The position numbers and the translations under genes were made by a program. A stretch of DNA of 64,000 nucleotides, taken from contig NZ_QPEP01000015.1 of the NCBI RefSeq assembly GCF_003577475.1, positions 40,957-104,956 on the forward strand, given 5' to 3'. This document shows positions 25,421 to 34,275 of this stretch, piece after piece. The notes under the pieces were generated by a model. That model was not told where the DNA came from and did not search any database. It saw only the letters and a program-made list of their open reading frames with translations. The first letter of the stretch is position 1; each line of letters starts with the position of its first letter. This DNA comes from Salinibius halmophilus. Lineage in GTDB: Bacteria; Pseudomonadota; Gammaproteobacteria; Pseudomonadales; Natronospirillaceae.

Positions 25421-27109
25421 ATGAGCTGGCAGTTAATACTGCAATTAGTGCAACAAATGAGCGTCTTTTTGGTGCTCGCTTATGTGTTCTCTAAATCGCC
25501 ACTGTTTAAACCTCTAATGCTGCAATCGGGTGCCTGGCAGCATAAGTTATCTACCTATCTCGTGTTTTCCAGCTTCTGCATACTCGGTAGTTATTTAGGC
25601 TATGAAGTACAGGACGCCATAGCCAATACCCGCGCAATAGGTGCTGTGGTTGGCGGCTTACTCGGTGGCCCAGTAATTGGCTTAGCAGTCGGCTTGACCG
25701 GCGGCGTTCATCGCTACACCCTCGGCGGTTTCACTGATGTTGCCTGCATGATTTCCACAACTATGGCAGGCTTAATTGCTGGGTTAGTGAGTCGCTATCG
25801 GCTAAAGCGGGGTCGCTCGGTGCTGTCGCCGTTGTTTGCTTTGCAAGTCACCTTGGTGGTGGAAGTGTTGCAAATGTTACTGCTGCTGGTGGTCGCTAAG
25901 CCCTTCGACGAGGCTTGGCAGCTTGTGCAAAGCATTGCCGCACCTATGCTCATTGCCAATTCGGTCGGCGCGGCACTATTCATCCGCATTATTCGCGATC
26001 AACAAACGATAGATGACCGATTAAGTGCACAGTATTCGCAAAAAGCCCTCGACCTTGCCCAGCAAACGGTTGGGGTGTTGGCAAATGGCTTAACCAAAGA
26101 AAGCGCCGAGACCCTAGCCAGTGTTTTATACCATGGCACCGGTGTCGCCGCCGTTGCCGTTACCGACCAAAAACAAGTATTGGCTTTTTATGGCGCCGGT
26201 CGTGAGTTTCACCCTGCAGGCAGCGCCATTCAGTCTGACGAAACCTTGCAATCACTGGCCAATAACGAGGTTGTATTTAGCGATGGCAAGCAAAGCCTAC
26301 ATCATTGCCAGAACAGCCTCGACTGCCCGCTCGGTGCAGGGCTTGTTGTCCCTCTGCATGGCGAGCATGGCAGCGCTGTTGGCACAATAAAGCTCTACGA
26401 ATATAAACAGCAACTATTTAGCAACTTAAACCGCAGCTTAGGTGAAGGCATTGCCCGTGTGTTATCTAACCAAATGCTTTATGGCCGCCTTCGCAGTCAG
26501 CGGGAAATGCTCACCGAAACTGAGCTAAAACTCGCTCGTGCGCAAGTAAACCCGCATTTTCTATTCAACACGCTCAATACGATCGCGGCGGTGATTCGCC
26601 ACGACGCTAACATGGCTCGCACTCTGGTATTAAGCTTGTCTGGTTACCTGCGCAACAACCTAAAGCGCAACGATGCCATGTCGAGCATTTGCGATGAACT
26701 GCAACATGCCCGGTATTACTTAACCATTGAACAGGCTCGCCTAGGAGAGCGCCTAACCATTGTTGAGCAGGTAAATGAGCACTGCAATCTTACTTTGCCC
26801 ACCCTAACTCTGCAGCCTTTGGTAGAAAACGCCATTAAACATGGCGTAAGCAAAGTCCCTGGTAAACAAACGCTAAAACTCATTGTTGAGCAAATTCCTG
26901 ACGGCTGGCATATTGAGGTAACAGATAGCGCTGGTCTTTACCGCGACCAAGCCAATGGTAGGGATTCAGGCATTGGTATGAACATGGTAGAAAAACGTTT
27001 ACATGCCGCTTACGGCAATCAAGCAACGGTGGCCGTGACTGTAACGCCCAACATTGAGACCCGCGTAACCATAACAATAAAAAATCAGGCTACTGCACTA
27101 GCCAGCTAG
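25421..27109 (+). CDS. btsS: BtsS/LytS-type sensor histidine kinase
   Basis: From the ATG at 25421 the length is 562, nearly that of E. coli BtsS (561 as I recall). The first 170 residues are a 5TM-5TMR_LYT membrane domain with ANTRAIGAVVGGLLGGPVIG and LTGGVHRY, as in BtsS. A GAF-like domain follows (about 190-330), then the His_kinase domain with phospho-acceptor His379 in NPHFLFN and an ATPase part with LVENAIKHG and GIGMNMVEKR. BtsS senses external pyruvate. The response regulator and a CstA-family transporter follow directly. Confidence 0.88.
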   Translation: MSWQLILQLVQQMSVFLVLAYVFSKSPLFKPLMLQSGAWQHKLSTYLVFSSFCILGSYLGYEVQDAIANTRAIGAVVGGLLGGPVIGLAVGLTGGVHRYTLGGFTDVACMISTTMAGLIAGLVSRYRLKRGRSVLSPLFALQVTLVVEVLQMLLLLVVAKPFDEAWQLVQSIAAPMLIANSVGAALFIRIIRDQQTIDDRLSAQYSQKALDLAQQTVGVLANGLTKESAETLASVLYHGTGVAAVAVTDQKQVLAFYGAGREFHPAGSAIQSDETLQSLANNEVVFSDGKQSLHHCQNSLDCPLGAGLVVPLHGEHGSAVGTIKLYEYKQQLFSNLNRSLGEGIARVLSNQMLYGRLRSQREMLTETELKLARAQVNPHFLFNTLNTIAAVIRHDANMARTLVLSLSGYLRNNLKRNDAMSSICDELQHARYYLTIEQARLGERLTIVEQVNEHCNLTLPTLTLQPLVENAIKHGVSKVPGKQTLKLIVEQIPDGWHIEVTDSAGLYRDQANGRDSGIGMNMVEKRLHAAYGNQATVAVTVTPNIETRVTITIKNQATALAS

Positions 27110-27117
27110 GAAGTTGA

Positions 27118-27804
27118 ATGCGCGTTTTGATTATTGACGATGAACCCTTCGCTCGCGATGAGCTCGCTTTTTTATTAAGCGAGTTTGCGCGTGTTGAGGT
27201 AGTCGGCTTTGCCTGCGACGGCATTGAAGCAGGCGAGCTTATTCACCAAAAACAACCCGACGTTGTGTTCTGCGATATTGAAATGCCTGGGCTAAATGGC
27301 ATGGAGTTAGCTCGGATGTTTGCTAACCTGCCATTACGCTGGGTGTTTGTAACCGCCTACGACACTCACGCTATTACTGCTTTTGATCTTCAAGCTACCG
27401 ACTACTTAGTGAAACCTGTTGAGCCAGAGCGGCTAGCGCGTTGTGTCGAGCGCTTACGAGAGCATTTTAACCAGCACAAGTTCGTGCAACTTTGCGACCG
27501 GTTAGTCGGCAAAATAGGTCAACGTTTACTCGTAGTAAACCGCGACAGCCTGCGTTATGCCTTCTCGGATGGCATTAATGTCAACCTAGTTGCCAATGAG
27601 ACAAGCCACAGCGACCTCAGTTTAAAAGCCCTTGTTACTCAGGCAGGCTTAGTGCAGTGCCATCGCCAGTATGCCGTCAACATTGACCACGTTCGCGAGG
27701 TTAAATACCTAGAAAACGGCAATGCAGAGTTGTTAGTCGGCGACAGTACTGTGCCGGTGAGTCGACGCTATTTGCGTGCAATTAAGATTGCGTTAGGTAT
27801 CTAA
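27118..27804 (+). CDS. btsR: LytTR response regulator, BtsR-like
   Basis: The 228-residue protein has a receiver domain with Asp7/Asp8, phospho-acceptor Asp53 in FCDIEMPG and Lys99 in YLVKP. A LytTR DNA-binding domain follows (about 130-228), ending in FVNIDHVREV-like and VSRRYLRAIK segments. It starts eight bases after btsS. In E. coli BtsR activates the pyruvate transporter gene btsT. Here the neighbouring cstA-type gene is the obvious target. Confidence 0.88.
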   Translation: MRVLIIDDEPFARDELAFLLSEFARVEVVGFACDGIEAGELIHQKQPDVVFCDIEMPGLNGMELARMFANLPLRWVFVTAYDTHAITAFDLQATDYLVKPVEPERLARCVERLREHFNQHKFVQLCDRLVGKIGQRLLVVNRDSLRYAFSDGINVNLVANETSHSDLSLKALVTQAGLVQCHRQYAVNIDHVREVKYLENGNAELLVGDSTVPVSRRYLRAIKIALGI

Positions 27805-27934
27805 AACCGCTCACCGAATCATTACGGCCTTTTAGCAAGGTTTTGCCGCCGCTTACCTATTTTCACCTCGGCGACGGTTACTGCCGTCCCTAAGCTGTTA
27901 ACGACTATAAAAACAACAGCAGAGGTGAACCACT

Positions 27935-29362
27935 ATGATTTGGTTTTTGGCTGCCCTAGCAGCGCTCATTATTGGCTACTTTACCTATGGTAAATTGGTT
28001 GAACGTATTTTCGGCCCTATCCCCGCACGCGCTACACCGGCCATTGCCAACCCAGACGGGGTTGACTATGTGCCGCTCTCGAATAAAAAGGTTTATCTCA
28101 TTCAGTTGCTCAACATCGCCGGTTTAGGCCCTATTTTTGGGCCAATCTTGGGTGCACTTTATGGCCCAGTTGCCATGTTATGGATTGTGCTTGGCTGTAT
28201 TTTTGCTGGTGCCGTGCACGACTATTTCTCTGGTATGTTGTCGGTACGCAACAATGGCGCCAGCGTGCCAACCGTTGTAGGCCAGCAGTTGGGCAATGTG
28301 GCCAAACAGTTTATGAATCTATTTGCCGTTGTGTTATTGCTGTTAGTAGGCGTTGTGTTTGTGCTTGGGCCAGCAAAACTGTTAGCCAACCTAATGTCGA
28401 TTCCAGTGATGGCTTGGGTGGCAATCATCTTTGGTTACTACATTTTTGCCACCATAGTACCGGTGGATAAAATCATTGGCCGCTTGTATCCGTTCTTTGG
28501 CGCGCTACTCATATTTATGTCTGTTGGCTTGTTAATTGGCCTAATGTTCAGTGGCAAAGGCTTTTATAGCCAAGGTGTCGACTTCACCACCAACTTCCAC
28601 CCAGATAACTTACCGCTCTGGCCGTTATTGTTTATTACTATTGCTTGTGGCGCTGTATCTGGCTTCCATGCCACACAGTCACCATTAATGGCCCGCTGCA
28701 TGCAAAACGAAAGCTCAGGCCGGTTCATTTTTTATGGCGCCATGATTGGCGAAGGGGTCATTGCCCTCATTTGGTGTACGCTTGGCATGAGTTTTTACGA
28801 CAGCCCAGAAGCCATGAATGCAACGTTGGCTGCCGGTGGCCCAGCAGGGGTAGTAAACGAAATTTCAACCTCGTTACTTGGCGTGGTGGGTGGGTTTCTA
28901 GCCGTGCTTGGTGTCATTGTGCTGCCAATCACCTCTGGTGATACCGCGTTTCGCAGTGCTCGCCTAATTATTGCTGACTTTTTCAAACTACCACAGCAAG
29001 CACTGCCGAAGCGTTTACTGGTAGCCGTGCCAATGTTTGTTATTGGCTATTTGGTCAGCACGCAAGACTTCAACGTGATCTGGCGTTATTTTGGCTGGGC
29101 GAACCAAACCACGGCAATGATTATGCTGTGGGCTGCAGCGGCATATTTAGCCAAAGAAGGTAAATTCCATTGGATATGCACTCTACCAGCAGTTTTCATG
29201 ACGGCCGTTACCATTACTTACCTCGCCAACGCTAGCATTGGCTTTGGCTTAGCCATGAACATAGCCACCCCAATTGGCATTGGCGCCGCCGTCGCCGCGT
29301 TTATTGCCTTTTCGGTACGGTTTTTGCGCAAGCCAAGCGTAAGTGAAACACCAAGTGTTTAA
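27935..29362 (+). CDS. CstA-family transporter, short form (putative pyruvate or peptide uptake)
   Basis: A 475-residue protein of about a dozen membrane segments. It shows the CstA signature regions PLSNKKVYLIQLLNIAGLGPIFGPILGALYGP and GAVHDYFSGMLSVRNNGASVPTVVG. It is much shorter than E. coli CstA or BtsT (about 700 residues), lacking the extra C-terminal helices. It follows btsR by 130 bases, a gap that likely holds its own BtsR-dependent promoter. Pyruvate uptake is inferred from context. A terminator follows. Confidence 0.88.
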   Translation: MIWFLAALAALIIGYFTYGKLVERIFGPIPARATPAIANPDGVDYVPLSNKKVYLIQLLNIAGLGPIFGPILGALYGPVAMLWIVLGCIFAGAVHDYFSGMLSVRNNGASVPTVVGQQLGNVAKQFMNLFAVVLLLLVGVVFVLGPAKLLANLMSIPVMAWVAIIFGYYIFATIVPVDKIIGRLYPFFGALLIFMSVGLLIGLMFSGKGFYSQGVDFTTNFHPDNLPLWPLLFITIACGAVSGFHATQSPLMARCMQNESSGRFIFYGAMIGEGVIALIWCTLGMSFYDSPEAMNATLAAGGPAGVVNEISTSLLGVVGGFLAVLGVIVLPITSGDTAFRSARLIIADFFKLPQQALPKRLLVAVPMFVIGYLVSTQDFNVIWRYFGWANQTTAMIMLWAAAAYLAKEGKFHWICTLPAVFMTAVTITYLANASIGFGLAMNIATPIGIGAAVAAFIAFSVRFLRKPSVSETPSV

Positions 29363-29379
29363 GCAAAACAATTGGCATT

Positions 29380-29401
29380 GAGTTGCCTACCCAGGCAACT
29401 C
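29380..29401 (+). terminator. Terminator after the CstA-family gene
   Basis: GAGTTGCC and GGCAACTC pair over 8 bp around TACCCA, then TTCTT. It also faces the end of the convergent lipoprotein gene, so it may work both ways. Confidence 0.7.
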
Positions 29402-29404
29402 TTC

Positions 29405-29839
29405 TTACCGTGAAGGGTTAAAATTGTGAATGGTCACCTGTAGTTCGTCGTCGGCAATATCAATGCTGTAATCGCTGTTGATGACGCGTGGGTAGCCAAA
29501 CTCCGTATCGTACTCTATTTCGAGCAATGCAGGCCCATCCGCCTGCATTCTGGCAATATCATCCAACCACTGGGCAATGGTTTTTTGTTGTTGCGCTAAG
29601 GCTTGCGGCACCGGTTCGTTGTTGTCGACAAATACGGCGCTGGCAATTTCGCCATCGACGACAGTGATGCGTTTGCTGCGGCGAAAGTCAATTGGGCAAA
29701 AGCACACCACGTCAATCTCATACTGATAACTGCTAACTCGTTGCTGAGCCCACAACGCTTGGTTTTGCTGGTGTACATTAAGTGGCGGTGTTGAGCAGGC
29801 AGATAACCATGCCAATACTGCGACAGTGAAATACTTCAT
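29405..29839 (-). CDS. DUF6174-like lipoprotein
   Basis: A 144-residue protein with a short lipoprotein signal (LAWLSAC). The mature part has YQYEIDVVCFCPIDFR, with two Cys, and closes on a FGYPRVINSDYSIDIADDELQVTI strand series. This resembles DUF6174 proteins as I remember them. A periplasmic or outer-membrane location is expected; the role is unknown. Confidence 0.7.
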   Translation of the reverse strand: MKYFTVAVLAWLSACSTPPLNVHQQNQALWAQQRVSSYQYEIDVVCFCPIDFRRSKRITVVDGEIASAVFVDNNEPVPQALAQQQKTIAQWLDDIARMQADGPALLEIEYDTEFGYPRVINSDYSIDIADDELQVTIHNFNPSR

Positions 29840-29910
29840 TATGAGCGCTCCTCATGTTCTATTTCACTGTAGCAGTTATGGCGAGATACATGGTGAGAAG
29901 AGACTGGCGG

Positions 29911-30351
29911 CTATAATTGCTCGCTCACGGCTTGATAGATCGTGCGATTGGTTTGCGGGTCGCGAATTGGCAGTATCATCGTTTGTGGCAAGTTCTTTTG
30001 CAGTACTGGGAAAGACCCAACTGCTTCGCCATTACTCAATACCACTACACCTGGGAAAGCACCATCTTCAACGATGTTTTGGCGGAATCGCTCGTATGAC
30101 CTAGGCTTTAGCGACACCTCTAGTTTCAACGGCTGATACGTATCGGTTGTTTCTAATAGGTTGATCGCTGCCAAATCACTTATGGCAATGCCTTTCGACG
30201 TGTGCACGTACCAAGTTTGGCCATCTAGTTGGTAGGGCTCAGTATTAGGTTGTTCAAAGATATAGGCAAAACGCAGTGCTAGTACATCATTGGCTAGTGC
30301 ATTCGACGCCCACAGCACTAAGCCAAGCATTAATGTTCTCAAGGTTTTCAC
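29911..30351 (-). CDS. Secreted protein of unknown function
   Basis: About 146 residues from a GTG at 30351; a TTG two codons upstream is possible and neither has a clear ribosome site. The signal peptide ends LWASNALA. The mature part is all-beta in appearance, with DGQTWYVHTSKGIAISDLAAINL and a FPGVVVLSNGEAVGSFPV stretch. No family is recognised. A near-perfect palindrome stands in its promoter region. Confidence 0.6.
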   Translation of the reverse strand: MKTLRTLMLGLVLWASNALANDVLALRFAYIFEQPNTEPYQLDGQTWYVHTSKGIAISDLAAINLLETTDTYQPLKLEVSLKPRSYERFRQNIVEDGAFPGVVVLSNGEAVGSFPVLQKNLPQTMILPIRDPQTNRTIYQAVSEQL

Positions 30352-30370
30352 CCTCAATGGTAGTTTGTTA

Positions 30371-30391
30371 TTGGTATGTATACATTACCAA
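30371..30391. promoter_or_regulatory. Candidate operator palindrome
   Basis: TTGGTA and TACCAA flank a self-complementary TGTATACA core, with one extra base. The outer bases GGTAGT (from 30359) and ACTACC extend the symmetry. It stands 20 bases upstream of the secreted-protein start, where a repressor site would be. The regulator is unknown. Confidence 0.45.
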
Positions 30392-30449
30392 CAATACTAC
30401 CATTTTGGATAGCCTTTAGCGCGAAGCAATGCTCAAAATCTGCACAGTT

Positions 30450-31217
30450 TTATTGCCGATTGTAATAATTCTGCCACAAGGTTTCGCTGATTCGAGCTTG
30501 CCGGTCTTCTTTGGGTACGTAAACACAGGTATTGCAGTAATTGCCATCGTCGGTGAACTTTCGACAACACCCAGCTCGCACTCGAATAAACTGGTGAATG
30601 GTTGGCGCTGAGTCATCGGGCGAGGCGAATAATTTATACTCCTCAAAACTTGTCCGCCGGTTCTTAAGTACCGACTTTTCATCGGTCAGCAAGGCCATAG
30701 CAGTTTGTCTCGCCTTTTCAGCACAGCCAAGTGGCTCACCAACAAACTGCCAGGTCATTGCCAATGCATCACTGATCAGCGCCCACTGTTTGGCTGGTGC
30801 CAACTTAGTCAGCGCAGCCACTCGCTCAACCATTGGCTGATAAAACTGAATGAGCATCTGGCGTATCGCCGCAATATCATCGTTTAGCACTTCGTTGCTA
30901 GCAATAAACAGCTCAATAGATTCTCGACGTGCATTGACCGTCGTGGAGGTACCAGCAAGCCTAGGTACCTGGCCTGACGTGAGCTGGCAACTGGCTACCA
31001 CTAGGGCGGTGAGAAAGGCAAATCGGCTAATTAAAAAGGCGCCCTCGCCTCGCTTATCTAGGTTAGGGCGACCATCCTTCTGTGCTTGCAACATATGCTC
31101 AAGCCAGTCTGACTGAATTAAGTCAACAAGCTTAGGGCCGGGGAGCTTGGGGGCATAACTCACAGTAAGGTAGCCCGACTGGTTTACCTGCTCAAATTGC
31201 GCCTGCAATGGGTGCAT
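30450..31217 (-). CDS. fhuF: FhuF-like siderophore-iron reductase (2Fe-2S)
   Basis: From the ATG at 31217 the protein has 255 residues. Near the C-terminus it carries Cys-Cys-x10-Cys-x2-Cys (RAGCCRKFTDDGNYCNTC), the unusual 2Fe-2S ligand set of FhuF ferric-siderophore reductases. The N-terminal part is helical and divergent. It should release iron from siderophores in the cytoplasm by reduction. It is the last gene of the iron ABC operon, 25 bases after the binding-protein gene. Confidence 0.85.
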   Translation of the reverse strand: MHPLQAQFEQVNQSGYLTVSYAPKLPGPKLVDLIQSDWLEHMLQAQKDGRPNLDKRGEGAFLISRFAFLTALVVASCQLTSGQVPRLAGTSTTVNARRESIELFIASNEVLNDDIAAIRQMLIQFYQPMVERVAALTKLAPAKQWALISDALAMTWQFVGEPLGCAEKARQTAMALLTDEKSVLKNRRTSFEEYKLFASPDDSAPTIHQFIRVRAGCCRKFTDDGNYCNTCVYVPKEDRQARISETLWQNYYNRQ

Positions 31218-31242
31218 AATCGTAACTCTACTTTGCTTGAGG

Positions 31243-32196
31243 CTACTGAACGCGCGCGTCGGCGTGCGTCTCAGGGTCACCGTCGAGTGCCGCTTCAATC
31301 ATAGGCACCATGGCATCAATGGCATGCGGCAAGCTCAATAGCGAAGCGAAGGAAAACGCTCCTGTCACTTCGGCGCCTAAGAACACTTCACGGCCTTCTT
31401 TCACTGCGTTCATAAAACGATGGCTTGGAATCTCGGTGATGTTGCTAAAGTCGTTTGAAGCAGTTACCCACATCAGCAAGTCGGCATCCATAGGTGATAA
31501 GTCTTCCATCGAAAACTCTACCCAGAACTCATTGCCATCAATGGCCGCGTCAATCGCTTCTGGTGTAGTAAAGCCCATTTCGGCCATAAGCAATGGGCGA
31601 ATATCGTGTGAGGTGTAAACACCAACGTTGTCATTCCAACGGTTGCCCACGGCAACGGTTTTACCTTGCCACTGTGGGTGCTGGTCGGCATACCCCGCTA
31701 GCTGTTGTTTGATGGCGTCAATTTGCGCTTGCGCCTCAGCTTCTTTACCTAGCACTTTGCCAACGGTAAGCGCTTGTTGATCCCAAGGCATGGCGTAGTC
31801 ACCCATACCTTCTGGCACAGCAACTACCGGGGCAATCTTGCTCAATTGCTCGTAGGCATCGGCATCAATACCCGACCAAATCGCGATAATGACATCCGGG
31901 TTGGTGTTGGCAATCTGCTCAAAGTTCAGATCACCTTTTAGAATCTCAGGCTCGGTGGTCAGCACTTCATGCGCCCATGGCCAAACGACTTCTTCGTAAT
32001 CGCCATACCAATAACGAATCGCGACAGGCTGCACACCCAAAGCCAGAATATTATCGGCACCGTTATAGTCGACCGACACAACCCGCTCGGGCTGTTCTTC
32101 AATCACTGTGGTGCCAAACTTATGTTCGATGGTAATTGGGAAGGCCGCAGCCAAACTTGAAACGGCCAAGGCCGCAATCGCGATTAACTTACGCAT
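31243..32196 (-). CDS. Iron-siderophore ABC transporter substrate-binding protein
   Basis: A 317-residue protein with a cleavable signal (LAVSSLAAAF). The PERVVSVDYNGADNILALGVQPVAI opening and ANTNPDVIIAIW block are typical of FecB/FhuD-type class III binding proteins. It should capture a ferric siderophore in the periplasm. It is the second binding protein of the operon, 73 bases after the first, and the two are clearly different in sequence. Confidence 0.88.
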   Translation of the reverse strand: MRKLIAIAALAVSSLAAAFPITIEHKFGTTVIEEQPERVVSVDYNGADNILALGVQPVAIRYWYGDYEEVVWPWAHEVLTTEPEILKGDLNFEQIANTNPDVIIAIWSGIDADAYEQLSKIAPVVAVPEGMGDYAMPWDQQALTVGKVLGKEAEAQAQIDAIKQQLAGYADQHPQWQGKTVAVGNRWNDNVGVYTSHDIRPLLMAEMGFTTPEAIDAAIDGNEFWVEFSMEDLSPMDADLLMWVTASNDFSNITEIPSHRFMNAVKEGREVFLGAEVTGAFSFASLLSLPHAIDAMVPMIEAALDGDPETHADARVQ

Positions 32197-32269
32197 TGTT
32201 TATCCTCTTGAATGAGTCCCTAAAACTGAGCGCCGACATCCTTCGCGCCAGCGCGCTTGATTAGCTGCC

Positions 32270-33229
32270 TTACTCGTTGAAATAGAGCTCGTGGCGAGCA
32301 GCGATATGAGTCGCGAACTGCGCTAGCACATAGTCCAAAGCTTTAAATGACATTGAGAAAGAATCGGTGCGGCGAAGTGGGATGTAGCGGCCTTCGCGGC
32401 ATGCCTCGACGGCCTCACACCAGTTAGGAATCATCGAGTTGTAGCGTTCAATGGTGCTGGTGGCAGTATCACCACGATTCGGTTCAAATGTGTCAAATAA
32501 ATAGTCAGCGTCGATTGAAGCCAGGTCTTCAATGCTAATTTTGGCAGAGGCCGACTCACCGATTTGTTCGGCGAAAAAGGCTGGTAAGCTAAAGCCAATA
32601 TCGTTAGCCACCTGAGAAAATGCGCCATAATCGCGGTACAAAGTAATTTCGGCGCTATCTGGGCGTGGCATCGCCATGGCAACAGAAATATCGGCAGGGT
32701 TAGTTAACCAAGCTTGAATTTCAGCAACGCGCTCATCGTAGTGGGCTTTTTTAGCGTTAAACACGTCGGTTGTGTTGGTCACTTCTGCCAACAGTTCAAA
32801 ACGCTCCATATAGCTGTACTTGTCAGCATCAATGACATAGGTAGGCGCAATGGCTTCAAGCTGCTCGAGTGATTCACTGCCAAAGTTATAAGTGATAATT
32901 AAGTCTGGATTGAGCGCAGTAATTTTTTCGATATCAGCAGAAAATGCCGTACCAACAAACTCAACACCAAGGTCGGCAAAGTTCTGCTGATACAGTGCCC
33001 GTACACCACGAATATAAGGTTCTTGGCCTTCCCATTGACGGCCCACGCTGCCCACAACATTGGCATCTAGCTCATAGAGCGGCAGCATAATCATGTGATC
33101 CAGCAGCGCCACGATACGCTGTGGGTTGGCAGGAATTTCAATTTCACCCTGATAACTTGCAACTGTGCGCGTTTGTGCCAGTGAAATAGCCGTAACCAGG
33201 GTAAGGAATAAGGCAATAATCGATTTCAT
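32270..33229 (-). CDS. Iron-siderophore ABC transporter substrate-binding protein
   Basis: 319 residues with a signal peptide (LTLVTAISLAQ). It has IPANPQRIVALLDHMIMLPLYELDANVVGS and ALNPDLIITYN, the class III binding-protein pattern. A WCEAVEACREGRY stretch holds two Cys near the end. It starts 10 bases after the downstream permease gene, so the order is ATPase, permease, permease, binding protein, binding protein, FhuF. Confidence 0.87.
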   Translation of the reverse strand: MKSIIALFLTLVTAISLAQTRTVASYQGEIEIPANPQRIVALLDHMIMLPLYELDANVVGSVGRQWEGQEPYIRGVRALYQQNFADLGVEFVGTAFSADIEKITALNPDLIITYNFGSESLEQLEAIAPTYVIDADKYSYMERFELLAEVTNTTDVFNAKKAHYDERVAEIQAWLTNPADISVAMAMPRPDSAEITLYRDYGAFSQVANDIGFSLPAFFAEQIGESASAKISIEDLASIDADYLFDTFEPNRGDTATSTIERYNSMIPNWCEAVEACREGRYIPLRRTDSFSMSFKALDYVLAQFATHIAARHELYFNE

Positions 33230-33239
33230 AGGTAACCTA

Positions 33240-34268
33240 CTAAAGTTGAGATTTACGACTGAGCATCAGCCAAATAAAGAAGGGTGCGCCGATTAGCGAG
33301 GTCAGCAAACCAGCGGCAATTTGCACGGGGGCGAACAAGGTTCGACCAACCAAATCGGCAAATAGCACCAGTAAGGCACCGTTGAGTGCGGTCAATAACA
33401 AGAAATTTGCTGGGCCAGTTTTCACCATGGTGCGGGTAATGTGTGGCGCTAGTAGGCCAACAAAGCCAAGCGGGCCCACAACGGCAGTGGCTAGAGCAGC
33501 TGCCAATACTGAAGTCACCAACTGAGTCGTTGCCAGCATATTTATATTCACCCCAAGACCAACCGAGGCTTCATGGCCTAACGACATTGGCGACATCGAA
33601 CGCGCTTGCACCAGATATAAAATCAGTAATGCAGCGGTAGCGACCGAGAGAATTTTCACATCTGACCAGGTGGCACTGTTAATGCTGCCGGCAAGCCAAG
33701 CCAGCGCCGACATTGCTCGGTCAATATCGCCATAGGTCAACATGGCCGAGGTAATCGCCGACACCAAAGCTGCCATGCCGATACCCATCAAAATAAACTT
33801 GAGCGAGTTGCCTTTACCAGCGACAACGCGAATGGCCAATGCCACCAACAACGAGCCAGCAAATGCTGATACTTCTCGCCAATAACCACTCACCTCGGGA
33901 AATACAATCACCATCGTCACCACAGCCAGCGCTGCGCCTTGCGAGATGCCCACCAAACTTGGATCGGCCAGCGAGTTACGCGTTAGGTTTTGCAGCATGG
34001 CGCCAGACAGGGCAAACAGAGCACCAACTAAACCAGCGACCAAAGTGCGTGGCAGGCGAAACTCCCACACCACTAGCTCATGCTGCGCCGACGGAGCATT
34101 GCCAATCACCGTTTGCCACACCTCAGCCAGATTCATATTAAAACTGCCAAGGCTGGCACTGGCGGCAACCAAACCAAGCCAAATCAGCAAGCCAGCCAAC
34201 ATGAGCGTTAAGCCAATTGGGCGAAAGCGAGTTGAGAAGGCTTCGTTAAATAATCGAATTACTACCAT
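33240..34268 (-). CDS. FecCD-family iron-siderophore permease
   Basis: 342 residues with about nine or ten membrane segments. The conserved FRLPRTLVAGLVGALFALSGAMLQNLTRNSLADPSLVG region, LGHEASVGLGVNI and the cytoplasmic GPLGFVGLLAPHITR coupling loop are all present. It pairs with the next permease as a heterodimer in the inner membrane. Seven bases separate the two genes. Confidence 0.93.
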   Translation of the reverse strand: MVVIRLFNEAFSTRFRPIGLTLMLAGLLIWLGLVAASASLGSFNMNLAEVWQTVIGNAPSAQHELVVWEFRLPRTLVAGLVGALFALSGAMLQNLTRNSLADPSLVGISQGAALAVVTMVIVFPEVSGYWREVSAFAGSLLVALAIRVVAGKGNSLKFILMGIGMAALVSAITSAMLTYGDIDRAMSALAWLAGSINSATWSDVKILSVATAALLILYLVQARSMSPMSLGHEASVGLGVNINMLATTQLVTSVLAAALATAVVGPLGFVGLLAPHITRTMVKTGPANFLLLTALNGALLVLFADLVGRTLFAPVQIAAGLLTSLIGAPFFIWLMLSRKSQL

Positions 34269-34275
34269 GTCAGCC

